Under the pieces are notes generated by a model. The model worked only from the letters and a program-made list of their open reading frames with translations, made no database searches and had not been told where the DNA came from. A stretch of DNA of 8,294 nucleotides from Flavipsychrobacter stenotrophus. Its GTDB lineage: Bacteria; Bacteroidota; Bacteroidia; Chitinophagales; Chitinophagaceae. Shown here one piece after another: positions 1 through 6,838 of this stretch (the stretch's first letter is position 1; every line of letters begins with the position of its first letter). A program made the translations under genes and the position numbers. The DNA lies in NCBI GenBank assembly GCA_947371715.1, contig CANBQQ010000124.1, positions 1 to 8,294 of the forward strand, in the 5' to 3' direction.

Positions 1-36
1 AATGCGACTTTTGATGCGCAATTATTAAGCATATCT

Positions 37-3000
37 ATGAAATCACTTATAAACCTATTGGTTTTCTTTGGCCTTTTATCAGGCATATACCTTCAGGCCA
101 ATGCCCAGCAAAAAGAGAAAACATTGCTTTGGCGTATATCCGGCAATGGGTTACAGCAGTCGTCTTACCTCTTCGGCACTGTACACCTCAAAGCAAAGAA
201 GCTATTTAACTTCCCCGACTCTCTATACGCCGCCATAGACAATACAGAAGTATTTGCATTGGAAGTAAATCCCGACAGTATGAATAACATGGTTTCGGCA
301 TATGCTAATAAGTTGCTGAACAAAAAAGAGGATACCAAGGACAATAAGAAAAAAGAAAAGACGCTCAGGGAGATACTTACACCGGCCGAACTAAAGACGC
401 TAAGGGAAAGCCTGTCTGCCGACAGCGATATAGACCCCGATGAACTAACGGTAAAGCAGGCATACCTGATGAAGGACAAGCTGCTTACACAAAAGCCCAG
501 GAAAGACGACCTACCTACTTTCATGGATGCATTCCTCTACTCAATTGCTAAAGACAAAGGCAAAGCAGTAGCAGGCGTGGAGCACATAGAAGATCAGCTG
601 AACCTGCTGGAGACAATGGACTTCAGCGATGCAGACCCTAAAAAGATAGCTACTTACGTAAGCAATGGTTCATCAGTACAGGACAAGATGATACAGGTGT
701 ATATTAGTAAAGACCTGGAAGAACTGCAAAAAATTTCGGACATAATACCCAAGAAGCAGGCCGACCTGCTGCTTACCGCCCGAAATAAGAACATGCTGAG
801 AAGTATGGATAGCATTATGCGGCTGCACAGTCTTTTCTGCGCAGTAGGTGCACTGCATCTGCCCGGCAAACAAGGCCTGATAACCCTGCTGCGAGGCAAA
901 GGATATACTGTAACTCCGGTTATCTCAGAAGACTTCATCAATGGCGCCGACTACACATTCAAAACGGGCGGCAGTAATTGGGTAAACATTACCAGCGCAC
1001 AGGATGGCTACACCATTAAAATGCCCGGACAGCCTAACGAAGTAAACACTGGTAGCGGAACCGTAGTAATGAAACTCTACTACGACTTAGGCACCTCTAT
1101 GTGTTATGTAACCAATCATACCAACATACCACAGTCCACATCAATATCAGAGGATGAACTGATGGATGCCGCAGCAGCCAAAATGACCATTGATGGCAAG
1201 AAAATAGGACACAAGGATATTACAGTGGGAGAGCTGAAGGGTCGGGAATACTCCTTTACCGGCAAATCTGAGATCAAGTACCGCGTGCAGATGCTGGCCA
1301 ATAAAACAGACATGTATATGTTGATGGCCTATTCACAGGCGGCCCTAAAAAATACAGACTCCTTCTTCAGATCTTTCCGGCTTATTACTAAGATGAGTTC
1401 GGCCAATAAAGCTACTGCTTTCGATGATATTTTACTTTCCGTATCGCTGCCGGACAATAAACCTACCCGCGATGTTTCTTATTCACAAGACTCGGCCGAT
1501 AAGCAGACCATGTATACTATTGTAGACCCTACCATCGGCAATTATTACTTTATTGTTTGCAGCGAGCCTAAGATCGGCTACAACTATAATAATGACACCG
1601 TATTCTTATCCAATATCAAAACTTACCTGGATAGTAAGAATATCACCGCAACGATCGAGAACAACAGATACCGTGGTTACAAGTGTTACGACTATGTGAC
1701 CTGCGCTTTTTCGGGCATGAAGATAAAAGGCAAGTTGTTATTTTGTGGCAACAGGCAATACAGCATCCTGGCCCAGGCGCCCGACAATGAACAAGGTCTG
1801 GCGGCCGCAGATTCATTCCTGCAAAGCATAAGGATAAAAACGGCTTACCCCGATGCCATACACAAAGAGGTTAGCGACAATGAACAATTCAGCTGTTTTG
1901 TGCCATCACCGTTAATTAGGAAAACGATAGAAAACGATAACGACGACACAACACAACCTTCGGCCGCTACCTACAAAAGTTATGACCAAATCACGCTCAT
2001 GACTTACCTTATTTCATCACAACAAATAAATCCCTACTATTGGAAAACTGATGACACAACAATGCTCAAAACGCTGCTCGACCAGAGCAAGGTAAAGTCG
2101 GATTCTACCCCGGTTTATTCTTATTCGAGCGCCAATGGGTTACCCAACGGAGAGCTGATAACTTACAAGAAGTACTCAGAGAAGATACACCGGGTAAAAG
2201 TAATTGCTGACGGCCGCACGCTGTATACGCTTGACTGCACATACCCGATATCGCTCAAAGACAATAAGCGTATCGACTCTTTCTACTCAACATTCCGGGT
2301 GTTGAAAAAAGACAAACAGGCCCTACAAACCTCTCCCGACCTGTTGCTTACAGACCTGCATAGTAAGGACTCCCTGACACGCACCTGTGCGCTAAAAGCA
2401 CTGAGTGAAGTTACCTTTACCAAAGCCGACGCACAGGCACTCATAAGGGCTGTAATAACAGAGCACCCGGCCGACACAAGTAATCCATTCGCTACCGTCA
2501 CCACATTCAGGTTGTTCAATATTCTTAAGGAGTTTGGATCAGACATACCCATGCAACAACTGGAGCAATTGTATCAGCACCCTATGGTCGTTGACCGGGG
2601 ACAACAGTTCCAGGTATTGAATATGATGGCTATGCAGAAAGATAGCATAGCTACCTATGCAAAGGTCAAAGAATTGCTACTTAAATCACCACCTACAAAG
2701 GGAGGCGCATACGCTGTGACTGCCCGTTTCAACCAACATCCTCAGTTATCGAAAACGCTGTTCCCTGAATTGTTGCAGCAATGCGCTGATAGTGTAATGG
2801 GCTATATGGTATGCAACCTTGCTTGCAGGTTAATAGACAGCAACTACCTCCTTAAAAAAGACCTGGAACGTTATATACCATTGATCATTACTAAAAGTAA
2901 AGAACTAAGGAACAATAAAAGCCACTGGGCAAGCAGCACTGTGGTAGACCTGCTCTCTCACCTCGGCACCAAAGAGGCCATGGACGAAATAAAGCAATAC

Positions 3001-3507
3001 CAGTATTCATTCGAAAATTACCTGAGGTATGCCGCAATAGAAGTACTGGTAGACAGCCAGCAACGCCCCGACCCTGGTGCACTTGATAGCATTGCTTCAG
3101 ACAAATATTACAGGCTGCGATTGTACCATCTGCTCAACGACAAAAATGTGGCTGGCTACTATCCCGCTAAATACCTTACACAGCAATATTTCGCGGAATC
3201 TTACATGAGCGAAGTTGATGACGATGATTACTATGGCAACATTACATACGTAGGTATGAGAACAGAACTTTACAAGGGTCAAAAACAAAAGTTCTACTTG
3301 TATAAGGCAGAATATACCGATGGCGACAGCACTACTTATTATATGGGTGTAGCAGGTCCGTTCAACAATGACCCTAAGCAAGTGACAATCGATTACGATG
3401 AGAGCGCCTGCGGATTTTCTGCTGATCCGCTCGATATGAAACAATTGGACAACCAGCTAAAGGTCTACCTCATCAAAAAGAAGATCAACGACAGCAGGCA
3501 GGAGTAA
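37..3507 (+). CDS. Large exported TraB/GumN-family protein with three internal repeats and a helical C-terminal half
   Basis: The 1156-residue product begins with a signal peptide (lysine at residue 2, hydrophobic core about 5-18, probable cleavage after an alanine near residue 23), so it should be exported. Residues 25-300 match the TraB/GumN fold: G47-T-V-H50, E76 in a 'ALEVNPD' strand, G180-V-E182 followed by E185/Q187, R249-N250, and a closing G271-A-L-H274-L-P-G. The two GxxH motifs and the glutamate are the residues held to bind metal in the related Tiki proteases, so a peptidase role is possible but inferred. Typical TraB/GumN proteins end near 300 residues; here about 850 more follow: three related modules (about 315-757), a HEAT/ARM-like helical stretch (about 765-1050) and an acidic, aromatic C-terminus (D1061-D1064, Y1065-Y1066). 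The frame is open to the left edge of the window, but the signal peptide directly after this ATG supports the start. No Shine-Dalgarno is visible. The substrate is unknown. Confidence 0.9.
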   Translation: MKSLINLLVFFGLLSGIYLQANAQQKEKTLLWRISGNGLQQSSYLFGTVHLKAKKLFNFPDSLYAAIDNTEVFALEVNPDSMNNMVSAYANKLLNKKEDTKDNKKKEKTLREILTPAELKTLRESLSADSDIDPDELTVKQAYLMKDKLLTQKPRKDDLPTFMDAFLYSIAKDKGKAVAGVEHIEDQLNLLETMDFSDADPKKIATYVSNGSSVQDKMIQVYISKDLEELQKISDIIPKKQADLLLTARNKNMLRSMDSIMRLHSLFCAVGALHLPGKQGLITLLRGKGYTVTPVISEDFINGADYTFKTGGSNWVNITSAQDGYTIKMPGQPNEVNTGSGTVVMKLYYDLGTSMCYVTNHTNIPQSTSISEDELMDAAAAKMTIDGKKIGHKDITVGELKGREYSFTGKSEIKYRVQMLANKTDMYMLMAYSQAALKNTDSFFRSFRLITKMSSANKATAFDDILLSVSLPDNKPTRDVSYSQDSADKQTMYTIVDPTIGNYYFIVCSEPKIGYNYNNDTVFLSNIKTYLDSKNITATIENNRYRGYKCYDYVTCAFSGMKIKGKLLFCGNRQYSILAQAPDNEQGLAAADSFLQSIRIKTAYPDAIHKEVSDNEQFSCFVPSPLIRKTIENDNDDTTQPSAATYKSYDQITLMTYLISSQQINPYYWKTDDTTMLKTLLDQSKVKSDSTPVYSYSSANGLPNGELITYKKYSEKIHRVKVIADGRTLYTLDCTYPISLKDNKRIDSFYSTFRVLKKDKQALQTSPDLLLTDLHSKDSLTRTCALKALSEVTFTKADAQALIRAVITEHPADTSNPFATVTTFRLFNILKEFGSDIPMQQLEQLYQHPMVVDRGQQFQVLNMMAMQKDSIATYAKVKELLLKSPPTKGGAYAVTARFNQHPQLSKTLFPELLQQCADSVMGYMVCNLACRLIDSNYLLKKDLERYIPLIITKSKELRNNKSHWASSTVVDLLSHLGTKEAMDEIKQYQYSFENYLRYAAIEVLVDSQQRPDPGALDSIASDKYYRLRLYHLLNDKNVAGYYPAKYLTQQYFAESYMSEVDDDDYYGNITYVGMRTELYKGQKQKFYLYKAEYTDGDSTTYYMGVAGPFNNDPKQVTIDYDESACGFSADPLDMKQLDNQLKVYLIKKKINDSRQE
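979..2307 (+). repeat. Three tandem diverged copies of a ~140-residue module inside the TraB/GumN protein
   Basis: Reading the protein, three segments (about residues 315-450, 463-601 and 616-757) share one layout. Each opens with a short strand followed by a proline-containing turn ('YTIKMPGQP', 'LSVSLPDNKP', 'FSCFVPSPL'). Each has an acidic-to-helix stretch in the middle, then a glycine followed by two beta strands. Each closes with a near-identical signature: D441-SFFRSFRLI, D592-SFLQSIRIK and D747-SFYSTFRVL. The DSF signatures lie 151 and 155 residues apart. The layout (lipid- or protein-binding alpha/beta sheet ending in a 'SF..SF' helix) recalls PsbP/Mog1-like or DUF1795 domains, but that is only a resemblance. 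The copies are too diverged to be seen as DNA repeats. Confidence 0.65.
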
Positions 3508-3600
3508 CCCACGTCTGGCCTGTGAATATAGCTTTCGTTACATGCCAGTATTCGGGCAAATTAAAAACAAAAAAATAAGGAAATTCTGGGACCGGCTATT

Positions 3601-3798
3601 TTATATACTCCTGCTTAGTTCCAGTATGCGGGCTATTACTTGTGGGCGTGGACTCAGCAGGTCTTTGTCTGCATCTTTGAATATCTGCTTTTCCAGGTTG
3701 AAGCCCGGGATAAGGTCTTCTGCTCCTAGCATGTCTATATGAGCAGGATATGTGTATTGATGCTTGTCTGTAAGTTTCTGATGTAAAGTTTTATTCAT
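3601..3798 (-). CDS. Small 65-residue protein of unknown function
   Basis: A complete minus-strand ORF runs from ATG (3796-3798) to TAA (3601-3603). I do not recognise a named family. The composition looks like a real protein rather than a shadow: a basic N-terminus (KTLHQKLTDKH), a central segment with glycine and proline turns (L24-G25, P31-G32-F33), an acidic-basic stretch (KDADKD, 41-46) and a C-terminal probable amphipathic helix (P50-R-P-Q-V-I-A-R-I-L-E-L, 50-61). There is no signal peptide, membrane segment or cysteine, so it is probably a cytosolic soluble protein. It is convergent with the large TraB/GumN gene (93-base gap) and divergent from the epimerase gene (176-base gap), so it is most likely a single-gene transcript. 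The opposite-strand frame over the same bases gives a low-complexity, serine-rich product and is not favoured. Length and lack of homology knowledge keep the confidence moderate. Confidence 0.7.
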   Translation of the reverse strand: MNKTLHQKLTDKHQYTYPAHIDMLGAEDLIPGFNLEKQIFKDADKDLLSPRPQVIARILELSRSI

Positions 3799-3974
3799 TT
3801 ATTATACGTTTTTTATAGCGTGTGTACAGAAAAAACGAAATATCGTTTGCTTTATTGTATTCTGCCTGAAAATTAAAGTTAAAATGGATATAATAGCCAA
3901 CCTGAATAGCCCTTATTGCATTTTCAATAGGTGGAGGCGAATTAGTTCGGTAATTTCACGGTATAAATAATAAC
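3799..3974. other. Divergent intergenic spacer with a short inverted repeat
   Basis: This 176-base A/T-rich spacer must hold the promoters of both the 65-residue protein gene (leftward) and the epimerase gene (rightward). A 6-base inverted repeat (AAACGA at 3833-3838, TCGTTT at 3843-3848, 4-base spacer) lies 35 bases upstream of the small gene and could be an operator, though short palindromes of this kind occur by chance. I found no good match to the Bacteroidota TAnnTTTG element on either strand; TAATTTCA at 3951-3958 is the nearest on the plus strand and has no partner at -33. No RNA gene is apparent. Confidence 0.35.
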
Positions 3975-4889
3975 ATGAAAACAATTGGTATAGTAGGCGG
4001 AACAGGGTTTGTAGGCAAGTATGTTACAACGCTGCTGGTGGAAAAAGGATTTAATGTTACCATTTTCACCCGCGATACCAATAAAAAACAAGGCAGTGCG
4101 CAGGTTACCTATGCAAAATGGGATGCCGAAAAGGGCATTTGCGACATGGATGCAATAAAGAAGCTGGATGGCGTAGTACATCTGGCAGGCGCAGGCATTG
4201 CAGACAAACGGTGGACCGAAGAGCGTAAACGCGAAATATTAGATAGCAGGGTAAATAGTACCGATCTCCTTGTGCAGAGCATTAATACCCACGGACAGCA
4301 ATGCAAAGTATTTGTAGCCGCATCAGCCATTGGTATTTATGGGGCTGACGATAGCCGTCATACTCCGTTTACCGAGGATAGTCGCCCGTCCGATGATTTT
4401 TTAGGCACTACTTGCCGCATATGGGAAGATGCCTCTCAGAAAGCGGCCTCAATAATGCGTACAGTTATTATACGCATAGGAATTGTTTTAGGTAAAGAAG
4501 GGGGCGCCTTCCCGCAGTTTGCACAACCTATGACATTCGGCGTCGTGCCCATCTTAGGTGGCGGAGACCAGGTAGTAAGCTGGATAGAAGTGGAAGATCT
4601 GGCAAGATTGATCATTTTCGGGTTGGAACATGATCATATGTCGGGCGTTTACAATGGCGTTGCGCCAAAACCGGAAACCCACAAAGACCTGATGAAAACC
4701 ATAGCCAAAATAAAAGGCGGGATAAAAATACCCGTACCCGTTCCTTCATTTGTGATCAAGGCTATGCTAGGAGAGTTTAGCATTGAAATACTAAAAAGCA
4801 CCACAGTAAGCGCACAAAAAACACTTATATCAGGCTTTAAATTCAACTATCCTGAATTGGATGGAGCTGTGAGGAGGATATTGGGGTAA
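3975..4889 (+). CDS. TIGR01777-family NAD(P)-binding epimerase-like protein (YfcH/SDR39U1 type)
   Basis: The 304-residue product is an atypical extended short-chain dehydrogenase of the usual length for this family. Residues 8-14 (GGTGFVG) are the nucleotide-binding glycine motif directly after the first beta strand. H69-L-A-G-A-G74, R79-W80 and S91-R92 are hallmarks of the TIGR01777 group, as are S117-A-I-G-I-Y122-G, C147-R-I-W150-E, R167-I-G-I-V-L, W203-I-E-V-E-D and G224-V-Y-N-G-V-A-P. The tail (about 251-303, 'PVPSFVIKAMLGE' through 'GFKFNYPELDGAVRRIL') fits the DUF1731 C-terminal domain normally found there. Y122 sits at the place of the catalytic tyrosine, but the usual Lys four residues later is absent (H129 comes later), so catalysis may be altered, as is common in the family. 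It should be cytosolic; the substrate of these proteins is not established. The start ATG follows an A/T-rich leader. The gene converges on the histidine kinase gene with a 48-base gap. Confidence 0.93.
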   Translation: MKTIGIVGGTGFVGKYVTTLLVEKGFNVTIFTRDTNKKQGSAQVTYAKWDAEKGICDMDAIKKLDGVVHLAGAGIADKRWTEERKREILDSRVNSTDLLVQSINTHGQQCKVFVAASAIGIYGADDSRHTPFTEDSRPSDDFLGTTCRIWEDASQKAASIMRTVIIRIGIVLGKEGGAFPQFAQPMTFGVVPILGGGDQVVSWIEVEDLARLIIFGLEHDHMSGVYNGVAPKPETHKDLMKTIAKIKGGIKIPVPVPSFVIKAMLGEFSIEILKSTTVSAQKTLISGFKFNYPELDGAVRRILG

Positions 4890-4937
4890 GTAGTGCTACG
4901 TTAGTATTGGATAGACATAATTGCGAATCAACATCTC

Positions 4938-6008
4938 CTAAATAAACCTTTGCGGAGCATCGCTCTTGTCCAGCGTAAACCCGAAAGACGATCCTACCCC
5001 TGGCTTGCTGCGTACGTTTACTGTCTGGCCATGTGCCTCTATGATGTGCTTAACTATTGCTAATCCTAAACCGGTACCACCTATGGCTCTTGCACGGCTG
5101 CGGTCTGCACGGTAAAAACGCTCAAAAATGCGGGGAAGATGCTCTTCGGCAATGCCCGGTCCATTATCAGATATCTCTACATAGATCGACTTATCATCAA
5201 CCACATAGCAGCCCGATGTAATGGTTCCATTATCATTACCATATTTGATTGCATTTTCAATAAGGTTCACCAGTACCTGCTTTATCTTAGGCATGTCTGC
5301 ATGCACCCATATAGGCCGCTCAGTACCCTTCTTAAAAAGGAGTTCTATATTACGCTCTTTGGCTTTCAGGGAAAATTCTTCGTATACATCGCTTATAAGA
5401 TCCTGTATCACAAACGACTCTTGTATAATAGGTATCTTACCCGATTCCAGCTTCGAAATTTCGTCTAGATCATCTACCAGTCTTACCAGTCTGTCGATGC
5501 TCTTTGACGCATTGGAAAGGAACTTACGATTCACATTTTCATCTTCAAGGGCGCCGCCCAGTAAGGTATCTACATACCCCTGAACAGAGAATATAGGCGT
5601 ACGCAATTCATGCGCAAGATTCATCAAAAACTCCTTCCTGAATTTCTCATTATTCTGCAATATCTCTATCTCTTCTTTTCTTTGCTTCGCCCATTTCTCC
5701 ACATCTTCACTCACCTCTTCTATCGACTTCTGCGGGAGAATATGTTTGTAAAATATCTCTTCCTTTTTGGTAGCCTTGGTTTGGTAAATGAACTTGTAGA
5801 TGAGCTTTATCTTGCGGTATATAAACCGCTGCAAGGTGTAGTAGTAAAGGCTGTAGATGATAACAAAGGTCACGCAGAACACTATGAGTGGCGTGTACCA
5901 TTTTGGGTGTACCAGCAAGCTCAGCAGTGCATTGATAAAGGATATGATCAGTGCCGTAAAAAACGATAAGGAACGGGGCGTGATGTTTTTAGTATCCAGT
6001 GCAGACAT
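4938..6008 (-). CDS. PhoR-like sensor histidine kinase with two membrane segments and no periplasmic sensor domain
   Basis: The 356-residue product is a membrane-bound histidine kinase. Two hydrophobic helices (about 14-34 and 39-59) are joined by only about five residues (HPKWY), so there is essentially no extracytoplasmic domain. A charged helical linker (about 60-125) with no clear HAMP or PAS leads to the dimerisation domain with the H-box L131-A-H133-E-L-R-T-P, where H133 is the autophosphorylated residue. The ATPase domain follows: N-box N248-L-I-E-N252-A, G1 box D281-N-G-P-G-I, F-box F295-E-R-F-Y, G2 box G310-G-T-G-L-G-L, and a final G339-S-S-F-G-F. All key residues are present. The 'TPIFSVQGYVDTLLGGALED' run (137-156) is of the PhoR-like type. 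The gene starts 9 bases after the response regulator's stop, so the two are surely co-transcribed and form a cognate pair. The signal is unknown and may be sensed in the membrane or cytoplasm. Confidence 0.95.
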   Translation of the reverse strand: MSALDTKNITPRSLSFFTALIISFINALLSLLVHPKWYTPLIVFCVTFVIIYSLYYYTLQRFIYRKIKLIYKFIYQTKATKKEEIFYKHILPQKSIEEVSEDVEKWAKQRKEEIEILQNNEKFRKEFLMNLAHELRTPIFSVQGYVDTLLGGALEDENVNRKFLSNASKSIDRLVRLVDDLDEISKLESGKIPIIQESFVIQDLISDVYEEFSLKAKERNIELLFKKGTERPIWVHADMPKIKQVLVNLIENAIKYGNDNGTITSGCYVVDDKSIYVEISDNGPGIAEEHLPRIFERFYRADRSRARAIGGTGLGLAIVKHIIEAHGQTVNVRSKPGVGSSFGFTLDKSDAPQRFI

Positions 6009-6017
6009 GATACTAAA

Positions 6018-6704
6018 CTACTCTAATTCAAACTTATAACCAACTCCCTTCACAGTTGTTATCAGATCTATACCTGCTTTCTGCCTTATTTTACGGATAT
6101 GTACATCTATCGTGCGATCACCAACGATTACGTCAGTACCCCATACACGCTGTAGTATTTCATTCCTAAGAAATACACGTCCCGGCTTAGATGCCAGTAA
6201 AGAAAGCAATTCGAATTCCTTCTTAGCCAGTAGTATTTCTTCTCCCTTATAGTAAACAGAGAATTTGGTCTTATTTATCTCCAGATCACCGAAGGTAACC
6301 TTCTGTTCCTGGTTCTCATCTTTGCGGAATCTGCGCAATGTGGCTGCTATGCGCGTAGCTAATACTTCGGGCTTTATAGGCTTGGCAATAAAATCATCTG
6401 CACCTATTTTCAGCCCTTCTATTTCATATTTTTCATCGCTCAGTGCTGTAAGGAAAATGATGGCAGTGTCCTCAAATTCAGGCAACATTCTCAATTCCTT
6501 TACCGCTTCCAGTCCATCCTTATTGGGCATCATTATGTCCATAAGAATAAGATCTGGCTTAAACTCTTTTGCCTTGCGGATGGCCTCTACACCATCAGTG
6601 GCAGTATTGATCAAATACCCTTTATTTCTTAGATTATAACTGATGAACTCTACAATATCCGGCTCATCATCCACTATCAATATCTTCCCTGGAAATACGT
6701 CCAT
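6018..6704 (-). CDS. OmpR/PhoB-type response regulator
   Basis: The product is a two-domain DNA-binding response regulator of the usual length. With numbering from the chosen ATG, the receiver domain has the acidic pocket D12-D13-E14 (after ILIV), phosphoacceptor D56 in 'LMDIMMP', T86 in 'FLTAL' and K108-P109. The winged-helix effector domain (about 135-228) ends with the recognition helix 'GDRTIDVHIRKIRQK' and the 'TVKGVGYKF' hairpin typical of the OmpR family. An in-frame GTG at 6711-6713 would add three residues; I prefer ATG at 6702-6704, which puts the usual short tail ahead of the first beta strand. With the GTG start the phosphoacceptor is D59. The gene is the first of a two-gene minus-strand unit with the histidine kinase. 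It should be phosphorylated by that kinase and bind DNA as a dimer in the cytoplasm; targets cannot be read from this window. Confidence 0.95.
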   Translation of the reverse strand: MDVFPGKILIVDDEPDIVEFISYNLRNKGYLINTATDGVEAIRKAKEFKPDLILMDIMMPNKDGLEAVKELRMLPEFEDTAIIFLTALSDEKYEIEGLKIGADDFIAKPIKPEVLATRIAATLRRFRKDENQEQKVTFGDLEINKTKFSVYYKGEEILLAKKEFELLSLLASKPGRVFLRNEILQRVWGTDVIVGDRTIDVHIRKIRQKAGIDLITTVKGVGYKFELE

Positions 6705-6726
6705 AATAATCACTTAGATACAGGGG

Positions 6727-6734
6727 CAATATTA
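6727..6734 (-). promoter_or_regulatory. Candidate -7 element of the response regulator-kinase operon
   Basis: Read on the minus strand, TAATATTG matches seven of eight positions of the Bacteroidota -7 element (TAnnTTTG) and lies 22 bases upstream of the preferred ATG at 6704. The nearest TTTG, the end of the T-tract at 6751-6754, is only 16 bases away instead of 19-20, so the -33 element is poor. A run of seven G (minus strand, 6740-6746) lies in the spacer. A separate promoter is expected here because a terminator-like hairpin stands just upstream. Confidence 0.3.
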
Positions 6735-6751
6735 GCACTCCCCCCCAGAAC

Positions 6752-6815
6752 AAAAAAGAATACTGCATTATAAAATTGTTAAGGAAAAACCCTCATCAAC
6801 CTTACAATGCAGTAT
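6752..6815 (-). terminator. Probable intrinsic terminator after the coiled-coil protein gene
   Basis: A perfect 10-base inverted repeat (ATACTGCATT, 6760-6769, and AATGCAGTAT, 6806-6815) is followed on the minus strand by TCTTTTTTG, the stem plus T-tract layout of a Rho-independent terminator. Inside, CCTTAC (6800-6805) can pair with GTTAAGG (6778-6784, one bulged T), stacking directly on one arm and leaving an 8-base bulge (6770-6777) and a 15-base loop. It begins 23 bases after the stop codon of the coiled-coil gene and should separate that gene from the response regulator operon. The stem is A/T-rich and the loop long, so efficiency may be partial. Confidence 0.6.
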
Positions 6816-6838
6816 CCGATTAATAACTAAGTATCAGA

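Noticed and set aside
165..524. Minus-strand frame of 119 residues within the TraB/GumN gene
   Set aside because: Low-complexity serine/leucine/phenylalanine product that mirrors the lysine- and glutamate-rich coding strand; a shadow frame.
3508..3600. Possible bidirectional terminator between the TraB/GumN gene and the small gene
   Set aside because: TGCC and GGCA can form only a four-base stem, and the A/T tract is not placed directly after a stable hairpin in the needed orientation.
3542..3742. Plus-strand frame of 66 residues over the small minus-strand gene
   Set aside because: Its product is serine- and basic-rich with no domain-like order, while the opposite strand reads as a plausible globular protein.
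4890..4937. Possible terminator between the epimerase and kinase genes (GTAG-TG-CTAC near 4890)
   Set aside because: The stem is only four bases with a two-base loop and no T-tract follows on either strand.
5139..5969. Several plus-strand frames opposite the histidine kinase gene
   Set aside because: They overlap a gene whose catalytic motifs are all intact, and their products show no motif of their own.
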